A stretch of 5,570 bases of DNA, from the NCBI GenBank assembly GCA_964396025.1, contig CAYNBT010000035.1, positions 1-5,570 on the forward strand. The letters are read 5' to 3'. The notes below the pieces were generated by a model. The model ran no database searches, was not told the DNA's origin, and was given only the letters and a program-made list of their open reading frames with translations. Made by a program: the position numbers and the translations under genes. Of the stretch, positions 1 to 4,709 are shown in pieces. The number at the start of each line of letters is the position of its first letter. Within the stretch, counting starts at the first letter, position 1. The stretch comes from CAYNBT01 sp964396025 (GTDB lineage: Bacteria > Patescibacteriota > WWE3 > UBA101185 > UBA10185).

Positions 1-75
1 TGGTGACCCCACGGGGAATCGAACCCCGATTACCAGGATGAGAACCTGGCGTCCTAACCGTTAGACGATGGGGCC
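1..75 (-). tRNA. tRNA-Glu (anticodon CUC), CCA encoded
   Basis: A complete cloverleaf reads on the minus strand. The acceptor arm GGCCCCA pairs with TGGGGTC (one G-T pair). The D arm is GTCT/GGAC with an eight-base loop, the anticodon stem is CCAGG/CCTGG, and the T arm is CGGGG/CCCCG around TTCGATT. The discriminator is A and the CCA end is encoded; its last base is window position 1. The seven-base anticodon loop TTCTCAT puts CTC at 42-40, so this tRNA reads GAG. It is the C34 isoacceptor; a UUC-anticodon tRNA able to read both Glu codons must lie elsewhere. All stems are intact, so it should be functional. Confidence 0.97.
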
Positions 76-113
76 AAAAGGCGAACAAGCTTCTAATGCC
101 GTTTGGCACGTGA

Positions 114-142
114 ATTATACGAATATTCCTCTGTAATGCCAA
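114..142 (-). promoter_or_regulatory. Promoter of the tRNA-Glu gene
   Basis: On the minus strand a -35 element TTGGCA (142-137; consensus TTGACA) is followed after exactly 17 bases by a perfect TATAAT (119-114). This predicts transcription starting near 107 and a leader of about 32 bases before the mature tRNA end at 75. The leader holds a small hairpin, GTGCC/GGCAT around AAAC (109-96), which may be removed with the leader by RNase P. It is the best housekeeping-type promoter in the window, as expected for a stable RNA gene. Confidence 0.8.
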
Positions 143-180
143 GTAACAACTTTCCCCGCGCACAAAACTCCAACAAACAC

Positions 181-219
181 AAAAAAACGGCATGCAAAAT
201 CATTCGATTCTACATGCCG
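181..219 (-). terminator. Strong intrinsic terminator of the 199-residue gene
   Basis: Read on the minus strand, 219-206 pairs with 201-188 as a 14-base-pair stem (seven Watson-Crick pairs CGGCATG/CATGCCG, then seven pairs including two G-T wobbles). It is closed by a GAAT tetraloop and followed by seven T residues (187-181). It begins 29 bases after the TGA stop of the gene ending at 248, so it ends that transcript and insulates the tRNA-Glu promoter just beyond. Confidence 0.9.
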
Positions 220-247
220 CATAATTCGTGCAATCCATCTACAATGA

Positions 248-847
248 TCAAAGCCCTAGCCGCCTCAGATGTTGCCCCATCATAGAGTTGATGTTGTTAA
301 GCAACCTTGTCCCTTGGCCCCAAACGTACTTTTGCCCCTTGAATTCATATGAAAAGTGCACCACAGTTTCTGCCGGTTTCTTAGTGCCCTCGACCGCCTC
401 GAAAGGTTGGTGTATTTCCACAAAGAGAGTGCCTTGCACCGTAAATATGCTGGCGGGCAAGTTGATCACAAAATAGGATCCATAGTAAGTCTCTACAATC
501 TGTTCCATGGAATGTGCTTCGGAAGAAAGCGCCATCAAAAATACTGTGACAATGGCTTCGTACGGGAAGGCATAAACACTCGTTTTACTGCCAACGCACT
601 TGATTCCCAAACTATTTGAGAGGGCGTTTGCTCCTTGAACCAGAGGACCAAATAACTTAGGCTGTGAACTTAACGGAGCCAATTGCGCCGCAGCGTCATC
701 TAATGTAGCTAACTTTTGGTTCCAGCGAACGTTTAAACCACGTTCCTTGATAATTTCTGCAACAGGCTTGCGTGTAGGTGAGGTCATAGATTCAGCTCCT
801 TTGTTACTAGGTGGGTTTTTGACAGTATATGTTGTTGGATACCTCAA
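248..847 (-). CDS. Hypothetical protein of unknown function (199 aa)
   Basis: I do not recognise this family. The product appears soluble and cytoplasmic: no signal peptide or convincing membrane helix. A polar N-terminus (about residues 1-50, with an Arg/Lys-rich stretch 26-45) is followed by a helical-looking section (48-118) and a more beta-like C-terminal half rich in aromatic and Val residues (120-180). The tail is basic (RLLNNINSMMGQHLRRLGL). There is one cysteine (84). I chose the TTG start at 847 because a perfect AGGAGG (860-855) lies seven bases before it. An in-frame ATG at 787 with AAAGGAG (802-796) eight bases before it gives a 179-residue alternative. The internal GGAG is the easier one to arise by chance in coding DNA. 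The gene stands alone, is divergent from the gene at 885, and ends in a strong terminator. That it is a real gene is well supported; its function is unknown. Confidence 0.8.
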   Translation of the reverse strand: MRYPTTYTVKNPPSNKGAESMTSPTRKPVAEIIKERGLNVRWNQKLATLDDAAAQLAPLSSQPKLFGPLVQGANALSNSLGIKCVGSKTSVYAFPYEAIVTVFLMALSSEAHSMEQIVETYYGSYFVINLPASIFTVQGTLFVEIHQPFEAVEGTKKPAETVVHFSYEFKGQKYVWGQGTRLLNNINSMMGQHLRRLGL

Positions 848-860
848 GTAAATGCCTCCT
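796..860 (-). promoter_or_regulatory. Two in-frame Shine-Dalgarno/start pairs
   Basis: Two ribosome-binding signals precede in-frame starts of the same reading frame. AGGAGG at 860-855 sits seven bases before TTG (847), and AAAGGAG at 802-796 sits eight bases before ATG (787). Both spacings are optimal. A weak minus-strand -10-like TATACA at 875-870 would start transcription near 863, just upstream of the first site. That fits use of the TTG start, though the ATG could be used as well. Confidence 0.6.
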
Positions 861-871
861 GTAAATCAGTG

Positions 872-877
872 TATAAT
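872..877 (+). promoter_or_regulatory. -10 element placing the transcript start at the ATG of the 885 gene
   Basis: A perfect TATAAT lies seven bases before the ATG at 885, and no Shine-Dalgarno sequence precedes that ATG. A start 6-7 bases beyond the -10 would fall at 884-885, giving a leaderless mRNA. No good -35 is visible (about 849-854 reads taaatg). The reverse strand of the same spot gives TATACA, so the -10 may also fire towards the divergent gene. Confidence 0.55.
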
Positions 878-884
878 TTTGTAA

Positions 885-1316
885 ATGAAAAAATTATTGC
901 CTATACTTTTATTTTTACTAATCCTCTCTGGCGGTGCGCTTTACAGTTACTACTCATTTGTAACCTTTAGTCCTGCTACCTTCTCTGGCCAAAAACGTGT
1001 GATGGGAGCAACCAGCAAAAAACAACTTCTTGAACTTCCACTACCACGAGACCACAAAATATTGAGTGTAGACGAAAACAATTCAAGAAAGGTGATTATT
1101 TTTGAATCTCAACACTCTCCGGAAAATATTCAAGACTTTTACAAATCTGTACTGTTGGGCAAAGGGTGGAAAATTGATGTGGAACGGCAAGAAGGCATAT
1201 TCACAGTCTTGGAATATAAAAAGACCGATGATGCAGATGTCACAGTTACAGCCTCTAAACAGATTGCAACAGATACTACTTTAGTCACTATAAACATAAG
1301 AATTCATAACGACTAA
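885..1316 (+). CDS. Small exported or membrane-anchored protein, unknown function (143 aa)
   Basis: The N-terminus is a typical Sec signal or single-pass anchor: two lysines (2-3), then a hydrophobic run at about 4-19 (LLPILLFLLILSGGAL). There is no lipobox cysteine, so it is not a lipoprotein. It may stay anchored or be cleaved. The rest (about 27-143) should lie outside the membrane. It holds a polar linker and a small alpha/beta-looking domain. Around 79-95 the pattern PENIQDFYKSVLLGKGW (helix ending in Gly-Trp) is followed by beta strands ending VTINIRI. An FY-x-x-x-L-x-x-x-GW helix followed by strands recurs in small uncharacterised exported bacterial proteins; this is a resemblance, not a family call. 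No Shine-Dalgarno precedes the ATG; TATAAT seven bases upstream suggests a leaderless message. The stop is two bases from the end of the convergent VanW gene. Confidence 0.8.
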   Translation: MKKLLPILLFLLILSGGALYSYYSFVTFSPATFSGQKRVMGATSKKQLLELPLPRDHKILSVDENNSRKVIIFESQHSPENIQDFYKSVLLGKGWKIDVERQEGIFTVLEYKKTDDADVTVTASKQIATDTTLVTINIRIHND

Positions 1317-1318
1317 AC

Positions 1319-3043
1319 CTAGTTCTTTGTTCCTACCATGTATACAGCCCTCCATGGGCGATAGTTACTTTTGAATGTATCGGAAAGGAGCACTTCTCCG
1401 TTGCGCATCACCGTTCTGTCAAACGAAACCGAAGCACCCCATGCAGCAAAATCTACTTGCTTCACTGTTCCTTTTGGCAATGTAGGATCATCTTGATATT
1501 GCGCCTCCGGAGGTGGGGATACGTTGGTGACAATAGGATCGGTTATCTTAACCTCACGGCCGTCCGGTGTACCATAAATACTAAACTCAAGAGTTTGAGC
1601 GTTTCTATCGTAAGCTGTTTGAACCAAGATGTAGTTTGGTGTGTCATTTTTGAATTTGAAATCAAGTGAAGGTTGGTAAATCGAAGCATCAAACCCAACA
1701 GGCGAATCTATCTCGTAGTAATAGACTCTGTAAGCGTGTGCATAACGGGAAACAATGGGAAGGCCCGCGTTTAAAGCTGCCCTAAAAAGGGTGGTCGAGG
1801 TCTGGCAAACTCCCCCGCCTTCACCAAGAACAGTTTTACCGTTCGAAATAACATACGCCGTGTCATATCCAGAAGTAGCACTAATGTCTCCCACACTGCT
1901 ATTAAATGAGTAAACTCCCCCCGGAGCTACTAATACGCCGTCGGTTCTATCTGCGGCTAAGGTAAGATTGTTAACACGTGCAACGGCAGATCCGGCAAAT
2001 TTTGAAGTGCCCTTTCCTAGCAACGCATAAATTCCATATTTCTGAGCATCATCGGGTCCTTTGATTTCTCTAACAGCAATAGGAACCACCGATTCCTTTG
2101 CAAAAAAAGCCTTTCTAAAAGCGGCATGAACAGTATCTCTATCTAAATCTCGCCCGCTTGTAGTTATTTCAAAATTCAAAACGCGCTCACCGTTAAGTTT
2201 AGTTACTTTTCCGCGGGGTGTTTGATAAATTGCAGAACGAACAGATTCAAGATATGTATCAAAATTCGATTTATTCAACGCGAGGATGTCCTCTTGTGCG
2301 TCATAAGTGATAAAACCGGCTTTCTCTTTTTTCGAAGGTTCAAAGGTTTTGTCTTCAAAGGTCAATTTAATTGGATTGCTAATCACAGCTTGTGCAGAGT
2401 CATAAAATTGATCCAAATCGTCTTTTGTAACTTTGGGTTTTGCCGGCTTTATGGAAATTTTAATTTGAGAGAATTTCTTTTGCCCCAGAGAGGAAACCAA
2501 GTCATCGTATAGTTCCTGTTTCACTACCTTACGCCCAGGGTGTTCTTGCGTGATTATCAAAGTATCTTCCGATACGTCAAAACTTGCATTTAACGCAGGA
2601 ATATCTAACTCGGCAAGGATTTGGGAGATAAATGAGTTTAACGCATTCTCATCAAAAGTGTACTTGGCATCAACTTTGAGAGGTTTAATCAATCCAACGG
2701 TTTTATCTTTAAAATCAATAAAAGGATTGCCCGTCCTGCCAACCTCGTATGCTCGCCTGATTGAAGAATCCCAATCGTAGTGCAAGTCTAGCTCAGAGAC
2801 TTGTAACACAAATTCTTTGTCATCATAAACAGCAGTTATTTTTTCTGCCGCAATAGGATCACTAGACTTTAAAAGTTCGTTTGCCTTGTAGTAATCTGTT
2901 CCGCCAAGTTTCACTCCAGCTACGTAAACCCCAGGAATTATCTTTTTTGCAAACGAAATGTGATACACAGAAAATAAAATCGCAAATAGTGCAAAAAAAG
3001 GGAAAACATTTTTAAGGCTACGAAAGTTTAGAAATCTTCTCAT
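1319..3043 (-). CDS. VanW-family envelope protein with peptidoglycan-binding-like repeats
   Basis: This 574-residue protein has a short basic N-terminus (MRRFLNFRSLKN) and one membrane helix at about 13-32, so most of it is outside the membrane. Residues about 60-330 look like two copies of the YoaR-type putative peptidoglycan-binding domain often found ahead of VanW. Residues about 350-500 are the VanW domain, recognisable by PGGVYSFNSSVG (374-385), GEGGGVCQTSTTLFRAAL (407-424, Cys413) and the His-Ala-Tyr-Arg-Val segment near 436-440. The C-terminus (about 520-574) resembles a degenerate G5 domain ending in VGT. The name comes from vancomycin-resistance clusters, but most members occur outside them; the biochemical role is not established and a cell-wall function is inferred. 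A GTG at 3103 would add 20 residues, but it has no ribosome site and would bury the signal anchor. The ATG at 3043 overlaps the upstream NYN gene by 26 bases without a good Shine-Dalgarno, suggesting coupled translation. Confidence 0.92.
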   Translation of the reverse strand: MRRFLNFRSLKNVFPFFALFAILFSVYHISFAKKIIPGVYVAGVKLGGTDYYKANELLKSSDPIAAEKITAVYDDKEFVLQVSELDLHYDWDSSIRRAYEVGRTGNPFIDFKDKTVGLIKPLKVDAKYTFDENALNSFISQILAELDIPALNASFDVSEDTLIITQEHPGRKVVKQELYDDLVSSLGQKKFSQIKISIKPAKPKVTKDDLDQFYDSAQAVISNPIKLTFEDKTFEPSKKEKAGFITYDAQEDILALNKSNFDTYLESVRSAIYQTPRGKVTKLNGERVLNFEITTSGRDLDRDTVHAAFRKAFFAKESVVPIAVREIKGPDDAQKYGIYALLGKGTSKFAGSAVARVNNLTLAADRTDGVLVAPGGVYSFNSSVGDISATSGYDTAYVISNGKTVLGEGGGVCQTSTTLFRAALNAGLPIVSRYAHAYRVYYYEIDSPVGFDASIYQPSLDFKFKNDTPNYILVQTAYDRNAQTLEFSIYGTPDGREVKITDPIVTNVSPPPEAQYQDDPTLPKGTVKQVDFAAWGASVSFDRTVMRNGEVLLSDTFKSNYRPWRAVYMVGTKN

Positions 3044-3602
3044 TGGGCTTGGAATCTCTCTTTGCAAACTTTTTAGAAGAATCGGTTTGTGCAGATTTAG
3101 CACCTATTAGGAATTTGTAAGGCTCTTTGGACATGTCGGTGAATAAATCTGTTTCTTCTACTAACATTCCTGAAGTGGTTTTTCCAAAGGAAATCACCTC
3201 GGTTCTCACACCTTGGCTTCTTGCATATTCAAGCAAATCTTTGTAATCACCGTCACCAGAAACAAGAACCATCACATCAATCTTGGGAATAAGTCTTACC
3301 ACATCCATACACAATCCCACATCCCAATCCCCTTTCTTGGCGCCATCGTAAAAAGTCTGAAGCTCCTTTGACCTCACTTCGTAGCCACGAGCCCCCAAAG
3401 CATCAAAAAAATCTTGTTCAGCACCAACGTCCGCCTTAATCACATATGCAAACGCCCGAATCAACTTTCTACCTGAAACTCCCTCTGTTAAAACCTTTCC
3501 AAAGTCCACTTTGGCAGAAAATAGGTTCTTGGCAGAGTAATACATATTCTGTACATCAACAAAAACCGCTACTCTTTGCTCTTTATGCTTTATAGACATC
3601 AT
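3018..3602 (-). CDS. NYN-domain (LabA/DUF88-like) putative ribonuclease
   Basis: This 194-residue protein carries the PIN-like NYN fold across about residues 9-165. The metal-binding acidic positions are all visible: VFVDVQNMYY (Asp16, Asn19), GDWDVGLCMD (Asp94, Asp100) and VLVSGDGDY (Asp117, Asp119), followed by the usual LLEYARSQG helix and VEVISFG-like strand. NYN proteins are predicted, and in several cases shown, to be metal-dependent RNases; the substrate here cannot be told. Residues about 168-194 are a Lys/Ser-rich tail that looks disordered and might bind nucleic acid. It is the first gene of a pair with the VanW-family gene, which starts 26 bases inside its 3' end. Two tandem ATGs (3602, 3599) are possible starts. 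The first lies six bases after a TAGAAT -10 and has no Shine-Dalgarno, so the message may be leaderless. Confidence 0.92.
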   Translation of the reverse strand: MMSIKHKEQRVAVFVDVQNMYYSAKNLFSAKVDFGKVLTEGVSGRKLIRAFAYVIKADVGAEQDFFDALGARGYEVRSKELQTFYDGAKKGDWDVGLCMDVVRLIPKIDVMVLVSGDGDYKDLLEYARSQGVRTEVISFGKTTSGMLVEETDLFTDMSKEPYKFLIGAKSAQTDSSKKFAKRDSKPNEKISKLS

Positions 3603-3608
3603 GGACGT

Positions 3609-3637
3609 ATTCTATCTTAAATACATTGTCTCAACAA
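3609..3637 (-). promoter_or_regulatory. Promoter of the NYN-VanW operon
   Basis: On the minus strand TTGTTG (3637-3632) is separated by 17 bases from TAGAAT (3614-3609). The predicted transcription start falls at about 3602, the A of the first ATG, which makes the transcript leaderless; no Shine-Dalgarno is present. It faces away from the promoter of the cysteine-rich gene in the same 109-base gap. Confidence 0.6.
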
Positions 3638-3652
3638 ACTAGAATTTCCCTT

Positions 3653-3702
3653 TTGTACAAATCAAGCAAAAGTTAGTATTATGAAAGCGCAAAAGGGGGT
3701 GA
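3653..3702 (+). promoter_or_regulatory. Promoter and ribosome site of the cysteine-rich gene
   Basis: TTGTAC (3653-3658) and TATTAT (3677-3682) are 18 bases apart and make a plausible promoter, with a start near 3689. The short leader holds AAAGGGGGTGA (3692-3702), the anti-Shine-Dalgarno complement with one A-to-G change that still pairs as G-U, nine bases before the ATG at 3712. I see no metal-responsive operator that I can name. Confidence 0.55.
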
Positions 3703-3711
3703 ATTTAAAAT

Positions 3712-4029
3712 ATGTGTAGTACTTGCGGATGTCACGGCGATGACAAAAAACAAAATGAAAACAAAGACCAGCAAGGTCAAGATCAAAAAGATTTAAAGAA
3801 AATGGAAGAATGTAAAGTCTGCGGAAGCAAAGAAGGCTGCGAACACCAAAAAAAGTGTGAATGCGGAAAGGACGAGTGTGAATGCAAAGAGGGCGAATGC
3901 GACTGTGACGGAAAAGGCTGCTGTGGTGATGGCGAATGCGGCTGTTGCTGCGATGATGAAGATATGGACGGAGACTTGGACGAAGAAGAGTTAGAAGAAC
4001 TCGAAGAGGACTTGGAAGATGATGAATAA
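3712..4029 (+). CDS. Cysteine-rich, acidic metallothionein-like protein with an EF-hand-like loop
   Basis: This 105-residue protein has 18 cysteines and no hydrophobic segment, so it should be cytosolic. It has four zones. Residues 1-8 are MCSTCGCH, a compact C-x2-C-x-C-H motif. Residues 9-31 are a Lys/Gln/Asp-rich, probably disordered linker. Residues 34-80 hold 15 cysteines in C-x2-C, repeated C-x-C, C-C and C-C-C arrangements plus His45, as in metal-thiolate clusters. Residues 81-105 contain 19 acids in 25. Within that tail, 82-93 (DEDMDGDLDEEE) fits the canonical EF-hand loop: Asp at 1, 3 and 5, Gly at 6, Leu at 8, Asp at 9, Glu at 12, followed by a Leu/Glu helix. I infer binding of soft metals (Zn, Cu, Cd) by the cysteines and perhaps of Ca by the tail. 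I know no named family. The gene has its own promoter, a clear Shine-Dalgarno and its own terminator. The acidic composition makes a chance EF-hand match possible. Confidence 0.88.
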   Translation: MCSTCGCHGDDKKQNENKDQQGQDQKDLKKMEECKVCGSKEGCEHQKKCECGKDECECKEGECDCDGKGCCGDGECGCCCDDEDMDGDLDEEELEELEEDLEDDE

Positions 4030-4040
4030 AACTAAATACG

Positions 4041-4084
4041 AAAAAAAAGCGCTCCTAAGGGTTTACCTAAATGGAGCGCTTTTT
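4041..4084. terminator. Bidirectional intrinsic terminator between convergent genes
   Basis: AGCGCTCC (4048-4055) pairs perfectly with GGAGCGCT (4073-4080), enclosing 17 bases that can form a small inner AGG/CCT stem. The plus strand continues with a T run (4080-4084, then GG). The left flank has eight A residues, which read as eight T residues on the minus strand. It can therefore stop both the cysteine-rich gene (stop at 4029) and the membrane-protein gene (stop at 4097). Confidence 0.9.
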
Positions 4085-4096
4085 GGTTGATTCTAG

Positions 4097-4612
4097 CTAC
4101 TTGTAACACTCATAGAAAAGCAGATATATCGGGCCGTAATACATACGACAGGCAAATCTATCTAACCATGTGTGATACTTAACAAGCGGGCCATACTGCA
4201 CTATAAACTCTTCTTTCCCAAACATAAGTGCTGTAGGAACTGAACCATCTAAGGTATCAAAATGCAACCATGGTGCCGTGCTAAACACTAACGCAAGCAA
4301 GATGAAGCATACTAAACCAAGACTAACGAGACACAAACCTAGCCCCAATACCAACGCCAGCGCTAAGGCCAAATCTATTTCCCCTGAAGCTATTTCATCC
4401 GCCCGCAAAAGGGTAAGCACAACGGGGTATACCATTTTATAGCCAAAAAGAATCGTAACAGCAGGCACAACGATGAATTTGTACAAAAATACCAACTTGG
4501 TTTCTTTATATTCTTGGAGCAAATTCTTCCAAAAGAACTGAAGAAAAATCAGAATGTGCCGTACAGCCCCAACTGGATCTGACAAGGAAAAAGCCGATGT
4601 TAATCGGAACAT
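4097..4612 (-). CDS. Two-helix membrane protein of unknown function (171 aa)
   Basis: I do not recognise a family. Residues about 13-33 (VGAVRHILIFLQFFWKNLLQE) form an amphipathic or partly buried helix. Membrane helix 1 spans about 41-69 and is aromatic- and Val-rich. Helix 2 spans about 81-111 and is unusually simple, built from Leu, Ala, Gly and Val (LALALALVLGLGLCLVSLGL). The helices are joined by a short acidic, polar loop (70-80, RADEIASGEID). The C-terminal 60 residues are soluble and rich in Tyr, Trp and Phe, with Cys155 and Cys169. The start is firm: AGGAGG (4624-4619) lies six bases before the ATG. It converges on the cysteine-rich gene across a shared terminator and diverges from the GNAT-like gene. 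Nothing in the context points to a function. Confidence 0.8.
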   Translation of the reverse strand: MFRLTSAFSLSDPVGAVRHILIFLQFFWKNLLQEYKETKLVFLYKFIVVPAVTILFGYKMVYPVVLTLLRADEIASGEIDLALALALVLGLGLCLVSLGLVCFILLALVFSTAPWLHFDTLDGSVPTALMFGKEEFIVQYGPLVKYHTWLDRFACRMYYGPIYLLFYECYK

Positions 4613-4639
4613 AACAAGCCTCCTCTTTTGATTTTGTAT

Positions 4640-4654
4640 AGTATATCATATACT
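4640..4654. promoter_or_regulatory. Palindrome holding a -10 element on each strand
   Basis: AGTATAT-C-ATATACT is a perfect inverted repeat of seven bases around a single C, in the gap between the divergent genes at 4612 and 4710. Each strand carries TATACT (minus 4645-4640; plus 4649-4654), so the site could be a symmetric bidirectional promoter. The minus-strand copy would start the membrane-protein mRNA near 4633, leaving about 20 bases that include its Shine-Dalgarno. The upstream -35 (GTTTTA) is weak. An operator for a dimeric regulator overlapping the -10 is the alternative reading. Confidence 0.5.
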
Positions 4655-4694
4655 ACAGGGTATAAAACTAGTAGCTAAAAACAGGCGCACATAT

Positions 4695-4700
4695 TACAAT
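4695..4700 (+). promoter_or_regulatory. -10-like element just before the GNAT-like gene
   Basis: TACAAT ends nine bases before the ATG at 4710, predicting a leader of zero to three bases. No Shine-Dalgarno sequence precedes that ATG. No convincing -35 is visible at the right distance. A TATAAA at 4661-4666 and the TATACT at 4649-4654 are alternatives that would give longer leaders, still without a ribosome-binding site. Confidence 0.4.
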
Positions 4701-4709
4701 TGTTAGTAC

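Noticed and set aside
96..219. Repeated ATGCCG/CGGCAT words as a possible repeat or attachment site next to the tRNA
   Set aside because: They are accounted for by the leader hairpin and the terminator stem. No integrase or direct repeat of the tRNA 3' end is visible.
103..285. Open frame of 60 codons on the plus strand
   Set aside because: It crosses the tRNA-Glu promoter and the terminator stem at 181-219, has no ribosome site, and shows no protein-like pattern.
228..619. Two plus-strand open frames opposite the 199-residue gene
   Set aside because: They are antisense shadows of a well-supported gene with its own ribosome site and terminator.
1457..2780. Three plus-strand open frames inside the VanW-family gene
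   Set aside because: They lie opposite a clear conserved protein, lack ribosome sites, and have shadow-like composition.
1319..3043. Vancomycin-resistance determinant
   Set aside because: VanW-family domains are common outside resistance clusters, and no vanA/H/X/R/S-type genes are present.
3044..3103. GTG start adding 20 residues to the VanW-family protein
   Set aside because: No Shine-Dalgarno precedes it, it would deepen the overlap with the NYN gene to 86 bases, and it would place a polar stretch ahead of a normal basic-plus-hydrophobic signal anchor.
3018..3602. Toxin of a toxin-antitoxin pair (PIN-like fold)
   Set aside because: The motifs fit NYN/LabA-like proteins, and the partner gene is a large envelope protein rather than a small antitoxin.
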